From Cupriavidus nantongensis (lineage in GTDB: Bacteria > Pseudomonadota > Gammaproteobacteria > Burkholderiales > Burkholderiaceae): 64,000 bases of DNA. Below are positions 44,035-52,955 of this stretch, one piece after another. The number at the start of each line of letters is the position of its first letter. The first letter of the stretch is position 1. Location of the stretch: assembly GCF_001598055.1 (NCBI RefSeq), contig NZ_CP014845.1:992001-1056000 (forward strand), written 5' to 3'. Made by a program: the position numbers and the translations under genes. A model generated the notes under the pieces. It was not told the origin of the DNA. It worked only from the letters and a program-made list of their open reading frames with translations, and made no database searches.

Positions 44035-44748
44035 ATGGTATGGCACCAGTTCTTCGTACGCGTGGCCGCGCTGGCCATCGTGGCCGCGGCCTGCCGTCCG
44101 GCGCTGGCGGCGCGGCCGCTTATCACCGACGATGCGCGCATCGTCGATCCCAAGGCCTGCCAGCTGGAATCGTGGATGCAGTTCCAGTCCGGCGGCAATG
44201 AGCTGTGGGCGCTCCCCGGCTGCAATCCCACCGGCAACCTGGAGCTGACGCTGGGCGGTTCGCTGCAGCGCGTCGATGGCGGCTGGGACGGCACCAACGT
44301 CCAGTTCCAGGCCAAGACGCTGCTCAAGCCGCTGGAAACCAACGGCTACGGCATCGCGCTGTCGGGCGGGGTGATCCACCATCCCGACGCCGAGCCCGGC
44401 AAGGTGCTGGGCAACCTCTATGTCAACGTGCCGGTGTCGTTCTCGTTCGCCGACGACCGCTTTGTTGCGCACCTGAACCTGGGCGCCAACCGCGACACCG
44501 GCAACCGCCAGACCCGCATGACCTGGGGCGCGGGCACCGAGACCCAGCTGCACCCGCGCGTGTTCCTGATCGCCGAGACCTTCGGCGAGAACCGCGGCAA
44601 GCCGTCGTTCCAGGCCGGTTTCCGTTTCTGGGTGGTGCAGGACCGGGTGCAGGTCGACACCACCTATGGCAACGTGTTCGGCGGCGGTAGCGGGGCGCGC
44701 TTCTTTACGGTGGGGCTGCGGCTGCTGTCGCCGGCGTTTCTGCCGTAG
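44035..44748 (+). CDS. secreted beta-rich envelope protein, unknown function
   Basis: The 237-residue protein has a signal peptide (cleavage near PALAARP, about residue 24). The mature chain alternates polar and hydrophobic residues with many aromatic and Gly residues, as in small outer-membrane beta-barrels (QVDTTYGNVFGGGSG, FFTVGLRLLSPAF). Two Cys (ACQLE, PGCNP) are near the N-terminus. An ideal AGGAGG precedes the ATG by six bases, so it is probably well expressed. I do not recognise a specific family. Confidence 0.65.
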   Translation: MVWHQFFVRVAALAIVAAACRPALAARPLITDDARIVDPKACQLESWMQFQSGGNELWALPGCNPTGNLELTLGGSLQRVDGGWDGTNVQFQAKTLLKPLETNGYGIALSGGVIHHPDAEPGKVLGNLYVNVPVSFSFADDRFVAHLNLGANRDTGNRQTRMTWGAGTETQLHPRVFLIAETFGENRGKPSFQAGFRFWVVQDRVQVDTTYGNVFGGGSGARFFTVGLRLLSPAFLP

Positions 44749-44778
44749 CGGACGGCTGCCGGCCGGTGCCGCCCGGTT

Positions 44779-45618
44779 TCACTCCGGCAACACCCCCACC
44801 TTGCGCAATACCGCCCGCGCAATCTCCATCCGCGCCCCGGCATGCTCCGGCCGCAGTAGGTCCAGATTCAGCGCGAACAGGTAGTCGTCATTGCCGCGCT
44901 CGACCCAGCCCACCAGCCAGCCCACCGCCGGCCTGGCCGAGTCGGCCCAGCCGGTCTTGCCGTGCAGGGTGTAATCGGCAGTGCGCTCGAGCACGGTGAT
45001 GTCGTCGACGGCCTTGAAGGTGGCGGGCGAGAACGGCAGGGTGCGCTGCACCAGGCCCTTGAGGAAATCGATCTGCTGGTAGGCGGTGATCTGCAGCTTG
45101 CCGTTCAGCCAGAAGCGATCCACCGGCCCGGAGCTGTCGGCATTGCCATAGTGCGATGCGGTCAGGTAACGCTGGTAGGCCGCGCTGCCGACCCGGCGCG
45201 CCAGCGCCTGGTAGGCAGGCACGCACGAATTGGGCAGGGCCACGCGCAGCGGCACGTCGGCGTTGCAGGCGTCGGGCAGCACGGCCTTGCCGCCGACCAG
45301 CCAGACCTTGCCGTCCCAGGGCAGCTTGTCGTGGTCGACGTCGGCCACCGCGCCGGTCTCGAGGCCGATCAGGGAGTTCATGATCTTGAAGGTCGATGCC
45401 GGCGAATACGGCGTGGCGGCGCGAGACGGGTTGTAGGTCAGCATGCGGTCGCGGCGCAGGTCGTAGATCACCATGGTGCCGGTGGTATCGGCCTGGCGGA
45501 ACAGCGCCGCGGCGTCGAGCGGCGCTTCCTTGGGCGCGGCCAGCGCGGGCAGGTGGGCGGCAAGCAGGCCGAGGCCGAAGGCCAGCGGCGTCAGCAGACG
45601 GGCAAGACGATTGTTCAT
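44779..45618 (-). CDS. class D (OXA-type) beta-lactamase
   Basis: The 279-residue periplasmic enzyme has a signal peptide (cleavage near ALAAPKE, residue 28) and every class D motif: Ser75-T-F-Lys78 (nucleophile and carboxylated Lys), Ser131-C-Val133, Tyr157-G-Asn159, Trp170 and Lys221-T-Gly223. It should hydrolyse penicillins, and perhaps more; the spectrum cannot be read from sequence. Ralstonia species carry intrinsic chromosomal OXA genes of this kind (OXA-22 and OXA-60 groups), and no mobile element flanks this one, so it is likely intrinsic. It is divergent from an unknown protein. Confidence 0.9.
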   Translation of the reverse strand: MNNRLARLLTPLAFGLGLLAAHLPALAAPKEAPLDAAALFRQADTTGTMVIYDLRRDRMLTYNPSRAATPYSPASTFKIMNSLIGLETGAVADVDHDKLPWDGKVWLVGGKAVLPDACNADVPLRVALPNSCVPAYQALARRVGSAAYQRYLTASHYGNADSSGPVDRFWLNGKLQITAYQQIDFLKGLVQRTLPFSPATFKAVDDITVLERTADYTLHGKTGWADSARPAVGWLVGWVERGNDDYLFALNLDLLRPEHAGARMEIARAVLRKVGVLPE

Positions 45619-45673
45619 GGTTTGTGCGTGGGAAGTTAAGGGAATGACAATCCGGGCCCGGACCGTGATGCGC

Positions 45674-45702
45674 AGCATAGGAGAGCGGCTGCGCAGCGCC
45701 AA
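45674..45702 (-). promoter_or_regulatory. promoter of the class D beta-lactamase gene
   Basis: On the minus strand TTGGCG (45697-45702) and TATGCT (45674-45679) are 17 bp apart, placing the start site about 50 bp upstream of the gene. The match is fair, consistent with low or conditional expression. Confidence 0.5.
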
Positions 45703-45746
45703 CCGCGTGCCCTGTAACTTGCGTAACATGGCGGGCGTCGCCACTG

Positions 45747-47423
45747 ATGCTTCCTTCCAGATCGATGCCCGCTTCGCCTGCCCTGATCCAAATCGATGTG
45801 TCGAGTCCCTACCAGGTCGATGGCCAGCCCGCGCGCTACCAGTCGGTCTGGCTGCTCGCACGCGCCTGGCATGCGTATCGCAGCGGAGAAGGCGTGGTCA
45901 CCGCCGCCGCGGTACGCAGCGCGTTTCCCGCGGCGGCCAACGTGCGCATGCTGGTGTCGCGCGCGTTTGCAGACTTCGCGCGCTGGGGCATCGTGGTGGG
46001 GTGGGGCGCTGACCGAGCGCGCGATCCGGCCGCGGGCAATCCGGCGCAGCGCAGCCGCGGGCCGTTCTGGCTGGCTGCCCCCAGCGCGCGCCGGCTGCGC
46101 TTCGTCGCCAATGGCCGCACGCTGGGGCCGGTCGCGCTGGCGCGGCATTTGGGCTTCCCTGCCGGTGTACATCCCGCGCAATCGGGAGAGCGCGATGGCA
46201 CCAGCTACGTGATGCGCGACATGGCCTTCTGGAGCGAACTGACGCAGGCCATGCGCAGCGCGCAGGACGGCCATGCCGGCGCCCACGGCTTTGCCGTGGC
46301 GGAGTCCTTCGGCGCGGCGCGCCGGCTGGCCGGCGATGGTTTCCAGCAGGCCTTGTCGTTGCTGAAGGAAAGCCAGGCGTGGCGCCGCTGCGGGCGCCTC
46401 GACCAGAGCCGCGCCGCGCTGCGGCGTTTCGACCGGCTGGCACAGGCGGCTGACGCTGGCGCGGCCACGCCGGCGTTCCAGGCCATGGCGCAGGTGGTGC
46501 GCGCCTGGGAGCGCTATACCCGTGGCGATGGCGAGGGCGCGCGCGCCGGCCTGGAGCACCTGCACGCCGATGCCGAGCTGCGCCTGGTGGTGCGCTACAA
46601 CCCGCGCGTGCGCTTCGAGGTGCTGAACCTCGAAGCGCTCTTGCACAAGGCCGATGCCATGCGCCCCGCGCATGCGGCCGCGCCGGCTGCGCAGGCTGCG
46701 GCTAGGGCGGCCCAGTGCGCGCTCGACGCGTTCTCGGGCGCGCTGCAGGCCGCCTACGAAGCCGATTCGGTCGATGCCGTGCAGCATGCCGCGGCCAATA
46801 TCGGGCTGAGCCTGTGGCTGTTCTGGCGCCACGGGCTGATCGATGGCGGGCGCAGCCTGTCCGCCAGCGCCGTGCAGCGGCAGGCGATGCGCTGGCTGGG
46901 GCTGTCGGAATGGATCTGCGACCGCTTCGGCGTCGGCGGCGGCACGGCGTGGAACGCGATCTTCCTGCTGCGCATCGCGCGCGGCAGCTGCGGGCCCGAT
47001 GCGCCGCCGCTCGACCGCCCGGCCAGCGCCAGCGACAGCATGGCCATGTTCCGCCGCCAGCGCCCGCTTTCCGTAGCCGACGCGGTCGAGGCGCTGCGGC
47101 CGTTCCATGCGCCGTTTGCGCCGGCGCGGGGCTTCGTGCGCTGGTCGGCCGTGGCCGCCTTTGCGCTGGAAGACCATGACGCCGGCCACGTCAGGCTGGC
47201 GCCGCTGCAACTGGCCAACCTGCTGCTGGAATCGGCCTGGTACCTGACCCATGAACAGGGCGCCACCGCCGCCGCATGCGCCGCGGTGGAGCGGCTGGCC
47301 GGGCAGCTGCCCGCGCTGCGTCCGGCGGAACGGGCCTTCTTCACGGCCGAGCTGCGCGCACTGCCGCCGGCGTTGCGCGACGCCGCTGCGGAAGCGGCGC
47401 GGCGCCACCGCAAGCGGGCCTGA
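45747..47423 (+). CDS. large hypothetical protein with winged-helix-like N-terminus
   Basis: I do not recognise this 558-residue protein. Residues 30-90 (YQSVWLLARAWHAYRSGEGVVTAAAVRSAF... FARWGIVVGWG) look like a winged-helix domain. The rest is an Ala/Leu-rich helical region (about 170-550) that resembles a TPR-like superhelix. It has no signal peptide or membrane segment. It could be a regulator or adaptor of the LuxR/transcriptional-activator-with-TPR kind. It is divergent from the OXA beta-lactamase gene and convergent with an AraC regulator. The ATG at 45765 is an alternative start. Confidence 0.6.
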   Translation: MLPSRSMPASPALIQIDVSSPYQVDGQPARYQSVWLLARAWHAYRSGEGVVTAAAVRSAFPAAANVRMLVSRAFADFARWGIVVGWGADRARDPAAGNPAQRSRGPFWLAAPSARRLRFVANGRTLGPVALARHLGFPAGVHPAQSGERDGTSYVMRDMAFWSELTQAMRSAQDGHAGAHGFAVAESFGAARRLAGDGFQQALSLLKESQAWRRCGRLDQSRAALRRFDRLAQAADAGAATPAFQAMAQVVRAWERYTRGDGEGARAGLEHLHADAELRLVVRYNPRVRFEVLNLEALLHKADAMRPAHAAAPAAQAAARAAQCALDAFSGALQAAYEADSVDAVQHAAANIGLSLWLFWRHGLIDGGRSLSASAVQRQAMRWLGLSEWICDRFGVGGGTAWNAIFLLRIARGSCGPDAPPLDRPASASDSMAMFRRQRPLSVADAVEALRPFHAPFAPARGFVRWSAVAAFALEDHDAGHVRLAPLQLANLLLESAWYLTHEQGATAAACAAVERLAGQLPALRPAERAFFTAELRALPPALRDAAAEAARRHRKRA

Positions 47424-47429
47424 GACAGT

Positions 47430-48230
47430 TCACTGACTGCCTGCGGGAACGACGCGGTTGGCGCGCGACAACTCGCCCGGCGTCATGTTGTAGAGCCGCC
47501 GGAACGCCGCGATAAACGCCGACAGCGACTCATAGCCGCAATCCAGCGCGACCTCGGTCACGGCTTCGCCGCGCTCCAGCCGCGGCACGGCATCGAGCAG
47601 CCGCAGCCGCTGGCGCCAGGCGCGGAAGGTCAGCCCGGTTTCGCGCTGGAACAGCCGCGTCAGGGTCTTGCCCGAGACCGCCAGCCGCGCGCTCCACGCC
47701 GCCAGGCTGGTGTCGCGGTCGGCATGGCGCTGCAGGCCATTGCAGACCAGGCGCACGCGCGGGTCGGCCGGCAGCGGCAGCATGAATTCGACTTCGGGCG
47801 CGGCGGCAAGCTGGTCGATCAGCACGCGCGCCAGGCGCCCGTCGGCGCCGCCTTCGTCGTATTCGGCCGGCAGGTGGCTGAAGGTGCGAATCAGCTCGCG
47901 CAGCAGTGGGCTGACGGTCAGCACGCGGCAACGGGCCCGCGCCGCCGCGCACACGCTGTTGTCCAGGTAGAGGCTGCGGATGCGGGTGCCCGTGGCGCAG
48001 CGCACGCGGTGCGCCACGCCGGCCGGAATCCACACCGCCCATTGCGGCGGCGCGACAAAGCGGCCGCGGTCGGTCCATACCTCCAGCACGCCTTGCAGGG
48101 CATAGGCGAACTGGCACCACGGATGCCGGTGGCGGTAGCCCAGCACGCGGTTGGGCAGGGCTTCGATGTGGCCGTACAGCGGGCGAGGCAGCCGCGCGAG
48201 CGCGCGCAGGGCGGGATCATGGGCAGGCAT
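47430..48230 (-). CDS. AraC family transcriptional regulator
   Basis: The 266-residue protein has an N-terminal cupin sensor (HRHPWCQFAYALQGVLEVWT, WAVWIPAGVAHRV) and a C-terminal pair of helix-turn-helices (SLAAWSARLAVSGKTLTRLFQRETGLTFRAWRQRLRL and VALDCGYESLSAFIAAFRRLYNMTPGEL). This is the layout of small one-component regulators that sense a compound with the cupin. It is divergent from the gamma-glutamyltransferase gene and may control it. Confidence 0.88.
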   Translation of the reverse strand: MPAHDPALRALARLPRPLYGHIEALPNRVLGYRHRHPWCQFAYALQGVLEVWTDRGRFVAPPQWAVWIPAGVAHRVRCATGTRIRSLYLDNSVCAAARARCRVLTVSPLLRELIRTFSHLPAEYDEGGADGRLARVLIDQLAAAPEVEFMLPLPADPRVRLVCNGLQRHADRDTSLAAWSARLAVSGKTLTRLFQRETGLTFRAWRQRLRLLDAVPRLERGEAVTEVALDCGYESLSAFIAAFRRLYNMTPGELSRANRVVPAGSQ

Positions 48231-48298
48231 GCGTGGTCCGGTGGTAGTGGTGGAGGTAGCGGTGGACGATGGCTAGCGGCACGGGCAGCGCCGCGGCC

Positions 48299-48361
48299 GA
48301 TGTCCGCTGATGTCCGATTGCCGACACCGGATGCGACTTTGCCGTTAGCCAGATTGTCTGG
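48299..48361. promoter_or_regulatory. candidate AraC control region
   Basis: GATGTCCG occurs twice as direct repeats 10 bp apart (48299-48306 and 48309-48316), and CCAGA-TTG-TCTGG (48349-48361) is a perfect short inverted repeat. Direct repeats suit AraC proteins. Both are in the 245-bp divergent gap; which one is real is not decided. Confidence 0.35.
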
Positions 48362-48475
48362 CGCAGGCTAACTTGCGCTCGCCCCACAAGACAATCCGGG
48401 CAATCCGCTCTACCGCTCGTGCCGGTTGCGTCCGCTCCGGCATGCAACTTCGCTGTGTTACCCAGGGAGCCTGCG

Positions 48476-50227
48476 ATGCACCGCACCAGATTCTTCACCG
48501 CTCTGCGCCTGGCCGGCATGTGCTCGGCACTGACGCTGGCCGCCGCGCCAGCATGGGCCGTCGACGAGGCCGGCAAGTACTGCGACACGCCTTCCACCTG
48601 TATCAACCCGATGGCCACCGGCGGCATGGTGACCTCTTCCAACCGCCTGGCGACGCAGGCCGGTCTGCGCGTGCTGGAGCGCGGCGGCAATGCGGTCGAT
48701 GCCGCCATCGCGGTGGCGTCGACCATCGCGGTGGTGTACCCGCACATGAATTCGATCGGCGGCGACGCCTTCTGGCTGATCTACAACGCCCGCACGCGCG
48801 AGGTGCGCGCCCTCAATGCCAGCGGGCGCGCCGGCGAACGCGCCACCATCGCGCTTTACCGGGACAAGGGACTCGACCGGGTTCCCGCGCGCGGATACCT
48901 GTCGGCGATCACGGTGCCTGGCACCGTCGCCGGCTGGGAAGCGGCGTACCAGTATGCGCGCCAGGGCATGGGGCGCAGCCTGCCATGGCCGGAGCTGATG
49001 GCCGATGCCATCCGCCATGCCGAGGAAGGGTTCCCGGTATCGGCGTCGCTGGCATCGTGGAGCCGAGTCAATCTCGACCCGGCCGACACCGAATTCCGCG
49101 CCTTGCAGCGCTTCGACGGCTTTCGCCAGACCTTCCTGAAACCGGACGGATCGGCCTACCGGATGGGCGAAACGCTGCGCCAGCCCGACCTGGCCGGCAC
49201 GCTGAGGCAGATCGCGTCAGGAGGCGCCGCGGCGTTCTACCAGGGCGAGATCGCGCGCAAGATCGTGGCCGACCTGCAGGCGCACGGCGGCGTGCTGACC
49301 CAGGCGGACTTTGCCCGCCACCGCGCCGACTGGGTCCAGCCGATCACGGTCAACTACCGCGGCTACCAGGCCGTCAACGTGCCGCCCAACACGCAAGGCT
49401 TTGCCTCGCTGGAAATCCTGAACATCCTGGACAAGCGCGACGTGCGCGCGCTGGGCGAGGGCACGGCCGACTACTACCACGTGCTGGTGGAGGCGACCAA
49501 GCAGGCGTTTGCCGATCGCGACCGCTACCTTGCCGATCCGGACTTCGTGCAGATCCCGCTGGAGCGGCTGCTGTCATCGCGGCACGGGCAGGCCCAGTCC
49601 GGGCGCATCAGCATGCTGCGCGCCGGCGCGGACGTGAAGCCGATGGATCCGCACGGCGATACGGTGTGGTTCGGCACCGCCGACAAGGACGGCAACGTGG
49701 TGTCGATGATCCAGAGCGTCTATCACGACTTCGGCTCGGGCATCGTGCCCAAGGGCACCGGCGTGCTGCTGCAGAACCGCGGTGCGTTTTTCTCGCTCGA
49801 TCCCGCGCATGTGAATCACCTGGCGCCGGGCAAGCGCACCTTCCATACGCTGAACCCCGCGCTGCTGCTGAAGGACGGCAAGCCGTTCCTGGTCTACGGC
49901 ACCATGGGCGGCGAAGGGCAGCCGCAAACGCAGGCAGCGCTGGTGACGCGCATTGTCGATTTCGGCATGTCGCCGCAGGACGCGGTCAATGCGCCGCGCC
50001 TGCTCTATGGGCGCAACTGGGGCGTGTCGTCGAACGATCTCAAGATCGAAGGCCGCGTGCCGGAAGCGGTGACCGCCGAACTGGCGCGGCGCGGGCATCC
50101 GGTCAAGCGGGTGCAGGCCTTCACCGACACCATGGGCCATGCCGGCGCCATCCTGATCGACCCGGTCACCGGCGTGATGTATGGCGCGGCCGACCCGCGC
50201 GGCGACGGCCTCGCGGCCGGGCTGTAG
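48476..50227 (+). CDS. gamma-glutamyltransferase family protein
   Basis: The 583-residue precursor has a signal peptide (cleavage near PAWAVDE) and the Ntn-hydrolase layout of gamma-glutamyltransferases: large-subunit segment NRLATQAGLRVLERGGNAVDAAIA, the autocleavage site just before Thr396 (PHGDTVWFGTADK), and GTMGGEGQPQTQ for substrate binding. It cleaves gamma-glutamyl bonds, or in some homologues cephalosporin-like or other amides, in the periplasm. Sequence around the nucleophile (DTVWF instead of TTHF/TSHL) marks a divergent branch, so glutathione may not be the substrate. An AraC regulator is divergent, and a strong terminator follows. Confidence 0.84.
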   Translation: MHRTRFFTALRLAGMCSALTLAAAPAWAVDEAGKYCDTPSTCINPMATGGMVTSSNRLATQAGLRVLERGGNAVDAAIAVASTIAVVYPHMNSIGGDAFWLIYNARTREVRALNASGRAGERATIALYRDKGLDRVPARGYLSAITVPGTVAGWEAAYQYARQGMGRSLPWPELMADAIRHAEEGFPVSASLASWSRVNLDPADTEFRALQRFDGFRQTFLKPDGSAYRMGETLRQPDLAGTLRQIASGGAAAFYQGEIARKIVADLQAHGGVLTQADFARHRADWVQPITVNYRGYQAVNVPPNTQGFASLEILNILDKRDVRALGEGTADYYHVLVEATKQAFADRDRYLADPDFVQIPLERLLSSRHGQAQSGRISMLRAGADVKPMDPHGDTVWFGTADKDGNVVSMIQSVYHDFGSGIVPKGTGVLLQNRGAFFSLDPAHVNHLAPGKRTFHTLNPALLLKDGKPFLVYGTMGGEGQPQTQAALVTRIVDFGMSPQDAVNAPRLLYGRNWGVSSNDLKIEGRVPEAVTAELARRGHPVKRVQAFTDTMGHAGAILIDPVTGVMYGAADPRGDGLAAGL

Positions 50228-50240
50228 CGGGACGTAAACG

Positions 50241-50275
50241 AAGAAGGGGCGACCACGGTCGCCCCTTCTTTCCAT
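50241..50275. terminator. bidirectional rho-independent terminator
   Basis: AAGAAGGGGCGACC (50241-50254) and its exact complement (50257-50270) form a 14-bp stem, followed by a pyrimidine tract. The gene on each side converges on it, and its A/T-rich stem base gives a U-rich end in both directions. Confidence 0.85.
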
Positions 50276-50286
50276 CGCTGGCCGGC

Positions 50287-50604
50287 TTAGTCGAACAGCT
50301 CGTGCCAGATGCTCTTCTTCCGATAGTGCTTCTGCTCGCGCTCGTAGTAGCGGTCGCGGTCACGGTCGCCGTAGCCGCGCTGGTAGCCCTGCTGCGGCGG
50401 AGCGTTATGCACCGGTGCGTGCTGCTGTGGCGCTTGCTGCATGGGGGCTTGCTGCGCCGGGGCCGCTGCCGCCGAGCGCTCCAGGATCTTGTCGAGTTCG
50501 CCCCGGTCCAGCCAGACGCCGCGGCACTTGGGGCAGTAATCGATCTCGATGCCCTGGCGTTCGGACATCACGAGTTGGGTTTGCGGGCACACCGGACAGT
50601 CCAT
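50287..50604 (-). CDS. TFIIB-type zinc ribbon protein
   Basis: The 105-residue protein has a zf-TFIIB-type ribbon (CPVCPQTQLVMSERQGIEIDYCPKCRGVWLDRGELDKIL) with Cys3, Cys6, Cys27 and Cys30 as zinc ligands. A Gln/Ala/Pro-rich linker and a charged Arg/Tyr tail (YGDRDRDRYYEREQKHYRKK) follow. Homologues are small stand-alone zinc ribbons of unknown role. The start at 50604 has AGGAG eight bases upstream (CAACAGGAGAACCC). It is convergent with the gamma-glutamyltransferase gene. Confidence 0.8.
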   Translation of the reverse strand: MDCPVCPQTQLVMSERQGIEIDYCPKCRGVWLDRGELDKILERSAAAAPAQQAPMQQAPQQHAPVHNAPPQQGYQRGYGDRDRDRYYEREQKHYRKKSIWHELFD

Positions 50605-50750
50605 GGGTTCTCCTGTTGCAATGAAAACGGTCCAGTTATGACCGGCGGCGGCGGCGATGGTTCGGCAGGGAGGTCGGCCGGAAGTGGAGTGTGGGGCCCA
50701 TGAGGGGCGCGTAAGCGGGAATTTGCACGCCAAGCTGCCGTCGAAGGCAT

Positions 50751-51326
50751 ATGGCTGCCTCGCGTCTCCTTCCTCCTGTGCTTGCGCTGGCCCGCCGGCT
50801 GGCGTGGTTGGCGCTGTGGATCGGCCTGGCCTGGCTGGCGTGGCCGTGGCTGCAGCCGCCGCTGGAGCGCGCCATCTACGCGGCCCGGCTGTCGGCCCGG
50901 CCCGCGCCGACGGCGCTGCCGGTGCCGGTGGCGGGGGTTGCCCCAAGGGCGCTGCGCGATACCTGGCACGGCATGCGCTCCGGCGGACGCAAGCATGAGG
51001 GCATCGACATCTTCGCGCCGCGCGGCCGCGAAGTGGTGTCGGCGACCGAAGGCATCGTCACGCGCGTCGGCACCAACCGGCTGGGGGGAAACGTGGTGTG
51101 GGTGATGGGGCCGGGGCGGCAGATGCACTACTACGCCCATCTGGACCGATATGCCGGCGTGCGCGCCGGCGACATCGTCGCCGCGGGCGCCGTGCTGGGG
51201 TATGTCGGCACCACCGGCAATGCGCGGGGCACGCCGCCGCACCTGCACTACGGCATCTACACGGCGCGCGGGGCGATCAATCCCTACCCGCTACTGAAGC
51301 CATCCGCGGCCGCCGGCGCGCACTAG
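50751..51326 (+). CDS. M23 family metallopeptidase
   Basis: The 191-residue protein has a hydrophobic N-terminal anchor (residues 14-36, an uncleaved signal) and an LytM/M23 domain with zinc ligands His82 and Asp86 (KHEGIDIF) and His166, plus the catalytic His130 (HYYAHLD) and His164 in PHLHYG. It should cut cross-bridge peptides of the cell wall in the periplasm. At 191 residues it has none of the coiled coils of EnvC/NlpD-type activators. Confidence 0.86.
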   Translation: MAASRLLPPVLALARRLAWLALWIGLAWLAWPWLQPPLERAIYAARLSARPAPTALPVPVAGVAPRALRDTWHGMRSGGRKHEGIDIFAPRGREVVSATEGIVTRVGTNRLGGNVVWVMGPGRQMHYYAHLDRYAGVRAGDIVAAGAVLGYVGTTGNARGTPPHLHYGIYTARGAINPYPLLKPSAAAGAH

Positions 51327-51354
51327 CGCAGCCGGCGTGGTGGCATGATGGGAT

Positions 51355-52683
51355 TCAGGCGGCCTCGCCGACCGTGCCGTGGCCGGCTTCGTCGGCGGCT
51401 TCCTTGCCGCCGGGCAGCAGCAGGTTCAGGATCACCGCCGACAGCGAGCCCACCGTGATGCCGGAGCCGAACACCTCATGGACAAAGGCGGGCAGCTTGG
51501 CCAGCAGTTCCGGGCGGAAGGTCACGGCCAGGCCGCAGCCGATCGACACCGCCACGATCAGCGTATTGCGCTGCGTGAAGCGGACCGTGCTGAGCATCTG
51601 GATCCCGCCCGAAACGATCATCGCGAACATCATCAGGCCGGCACCGCCGAGCACCGGCTGCGGAATCGTCACCACCAGCGCGCCCAGCACCGGGAACAGC
51701 CCGGCCAGCAGCAGCATCACGCCGGTCAGCGCCACCACGTGGCGGCTGGCCACGCCGGTCAGCGACACCACGCCGACGTTCTGCGCAAAGGTGGACAGCG
51801 GCGGGCTGCACACCAGCGCCGCGAAAGCCGAGCCAAAGCCGTCGCACAGGATGCCGCGCGACAGGCATTTGCCCGACACCGGCCGCTGCGTGGCCGATCC
51901 CAGCGCCATGAAGGTGCCGGTCGATTCGACGATGGTGACCAGGAACGCGATCGACATGGCGACAATGCCGGAAATCGGGAACGACATGCCGAAGTGCAGC
52001 GGCTGCGGCACCGCGAACACCGGCGCCTGGTGGAACTGGGTAAAGTCGATCAGCCCCAGCGCCAGGCACAACAGGTAGCCGCCGGCAATGCCAACGACGA
52101 TGGCCGAGGCCGACAGCATGCCCTTGCCCCACTGCACCACCGCCACCACCAGCGCCAGCACGGCGACGGCAATCGCCAGGTTGCCGGGGGCGCCGTAGCG
52201 GCTGCTGCCCTGGCCGCCGGCGGCCCAGTCGATCGCCACCGGGATCAACGACAGGCCGATCATGGTCACGACCACGCTGGTGACGGTATGCGGGAACAGC
52301 TTGCGGATCGCCGGCATGAAAAAGCTGCCCAGGATCATCACCAGCGAGCCGGCCAGCGCCGAGCCCAGGATGCCGGCCACGCCGTGCTCCACACCCACGC
52401 TGATGGCCGCGCCGACGAAGGCAAAGCTGGTGCCCATCACGCACGGCATGCGGATGCCGACCGGGCCCACGCCCTTGCACTGGATGATGGTGACGATGCC
52501 CGAGCCCAGCAGCGCGGCATTGACCAGCGCCACCACCTGGTCGGAAGGCAGGCGCAGCGCGCCGCCGATCACCAGCGGCACCGCGATGATGCCGCCCAGT
52601 GCGGCCAGCAGGTGCTGGAGCGCCAGCAAGAACGTCGTCAACCGTGGGGGGCGGTCTTCCACCTGGAATAGCAAGGGCGCCAT
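51355..52683 (-). CDS. NCS2 family purine/pyrimidine permease
   Basis: The 442-residue inner-membrane transporter has about 14 hydrophobic helices and the NCS2 signature STFAQNVGVVSLTGVASRHV, with the substrate-site Glu in TIVESTG. NCS2 carriers take up xanthine, uric acid, uracil or other nucleobases with protons. GGAG lies about seven bases upstream of the ATG at 52683. A strong candidate operator at 52864-52891 precedes it. Which nucleobase is carried cannot be told. Confidence 0.88.
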   Translation of the reverse strand: MAPLLFQVEDRPPRLTTFLLALQHLLAALGGIIAVPLVIGGALRLPSDQVVALVNAALLGSGIVTIIQCKGVGPVGIRMPCVMGTSFAFVGAAISVGVEHGVAGILGSALAGSLVMILGSFFMPAIRKLFPHTVTSVVVTMIGLSLIPVAIDWAAGGQGSSRYGAPGNLAIAVAVLALVVAVVQWGKGMLSASAIVVGIAGGYLLCLALGLIDFTQFHQAPVFAVPQPLHFGMSFPISGIVAMSIAFLVTIVESTGTFMALGSATQRPVSGKCLSRGILCDGFGSAFAALVCSPPLSTFAQNVGVVSLTGVASRHVVALTGVMLLLAGLFPVLGALVVTIPQPVLGGAGLMMFAMIVSGGIQMLSTVRFTQRNTLIVAVSIGCGLAVTFRPELLAKLPAFVHEVFGSGITVGSLSAVILNLLLPGGKEAADEAGHGTVGEAA

Positions 52684-52863
52684 TCGAGTCTCCTGTCGTC
52701 TGCCCGGATGTTCCGGGCTGTCTTGTTCTTCTGGCGCCGGGCGGGGAACCCGGCGCCCTCGTGCACGCTCGCGGGCCAGGTGCGGCAGCTCCGCGAGCGA
52801 GGCGGGCAGGACCTGCATCCCGCCTCAACAGGCGTGCAAGAATAACAGGGATCAGCGAACCGT

Positions 52864-52891
52864 GATACAAAGATTGCATACAATTTGTATC
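52864..52891. promoter_or_regulatory. 28-bp interrupted palindrome upstream of the NCS2 permease gene
   Basis: GATACAAA and TTTGTATC flank a 12-bp centre that contains TTG-CATA-CAA, so two inverted repeats are nested. The TTGnATACAA-like core resembles FCD-type GntR operators. The -35 TTGATA and a weak -10 (TTGTAT) of the permease promoter lie inside it. It sits 181 bp upstream of the gene. Confidence 0.65.
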
Positions 52892-52955
52892 AACTCCCAT
52901 GCGCCGGAAGACAAGGCGGATGCCGCGGAAGCCGCCTGCATGGCGGCTTCAAGGT

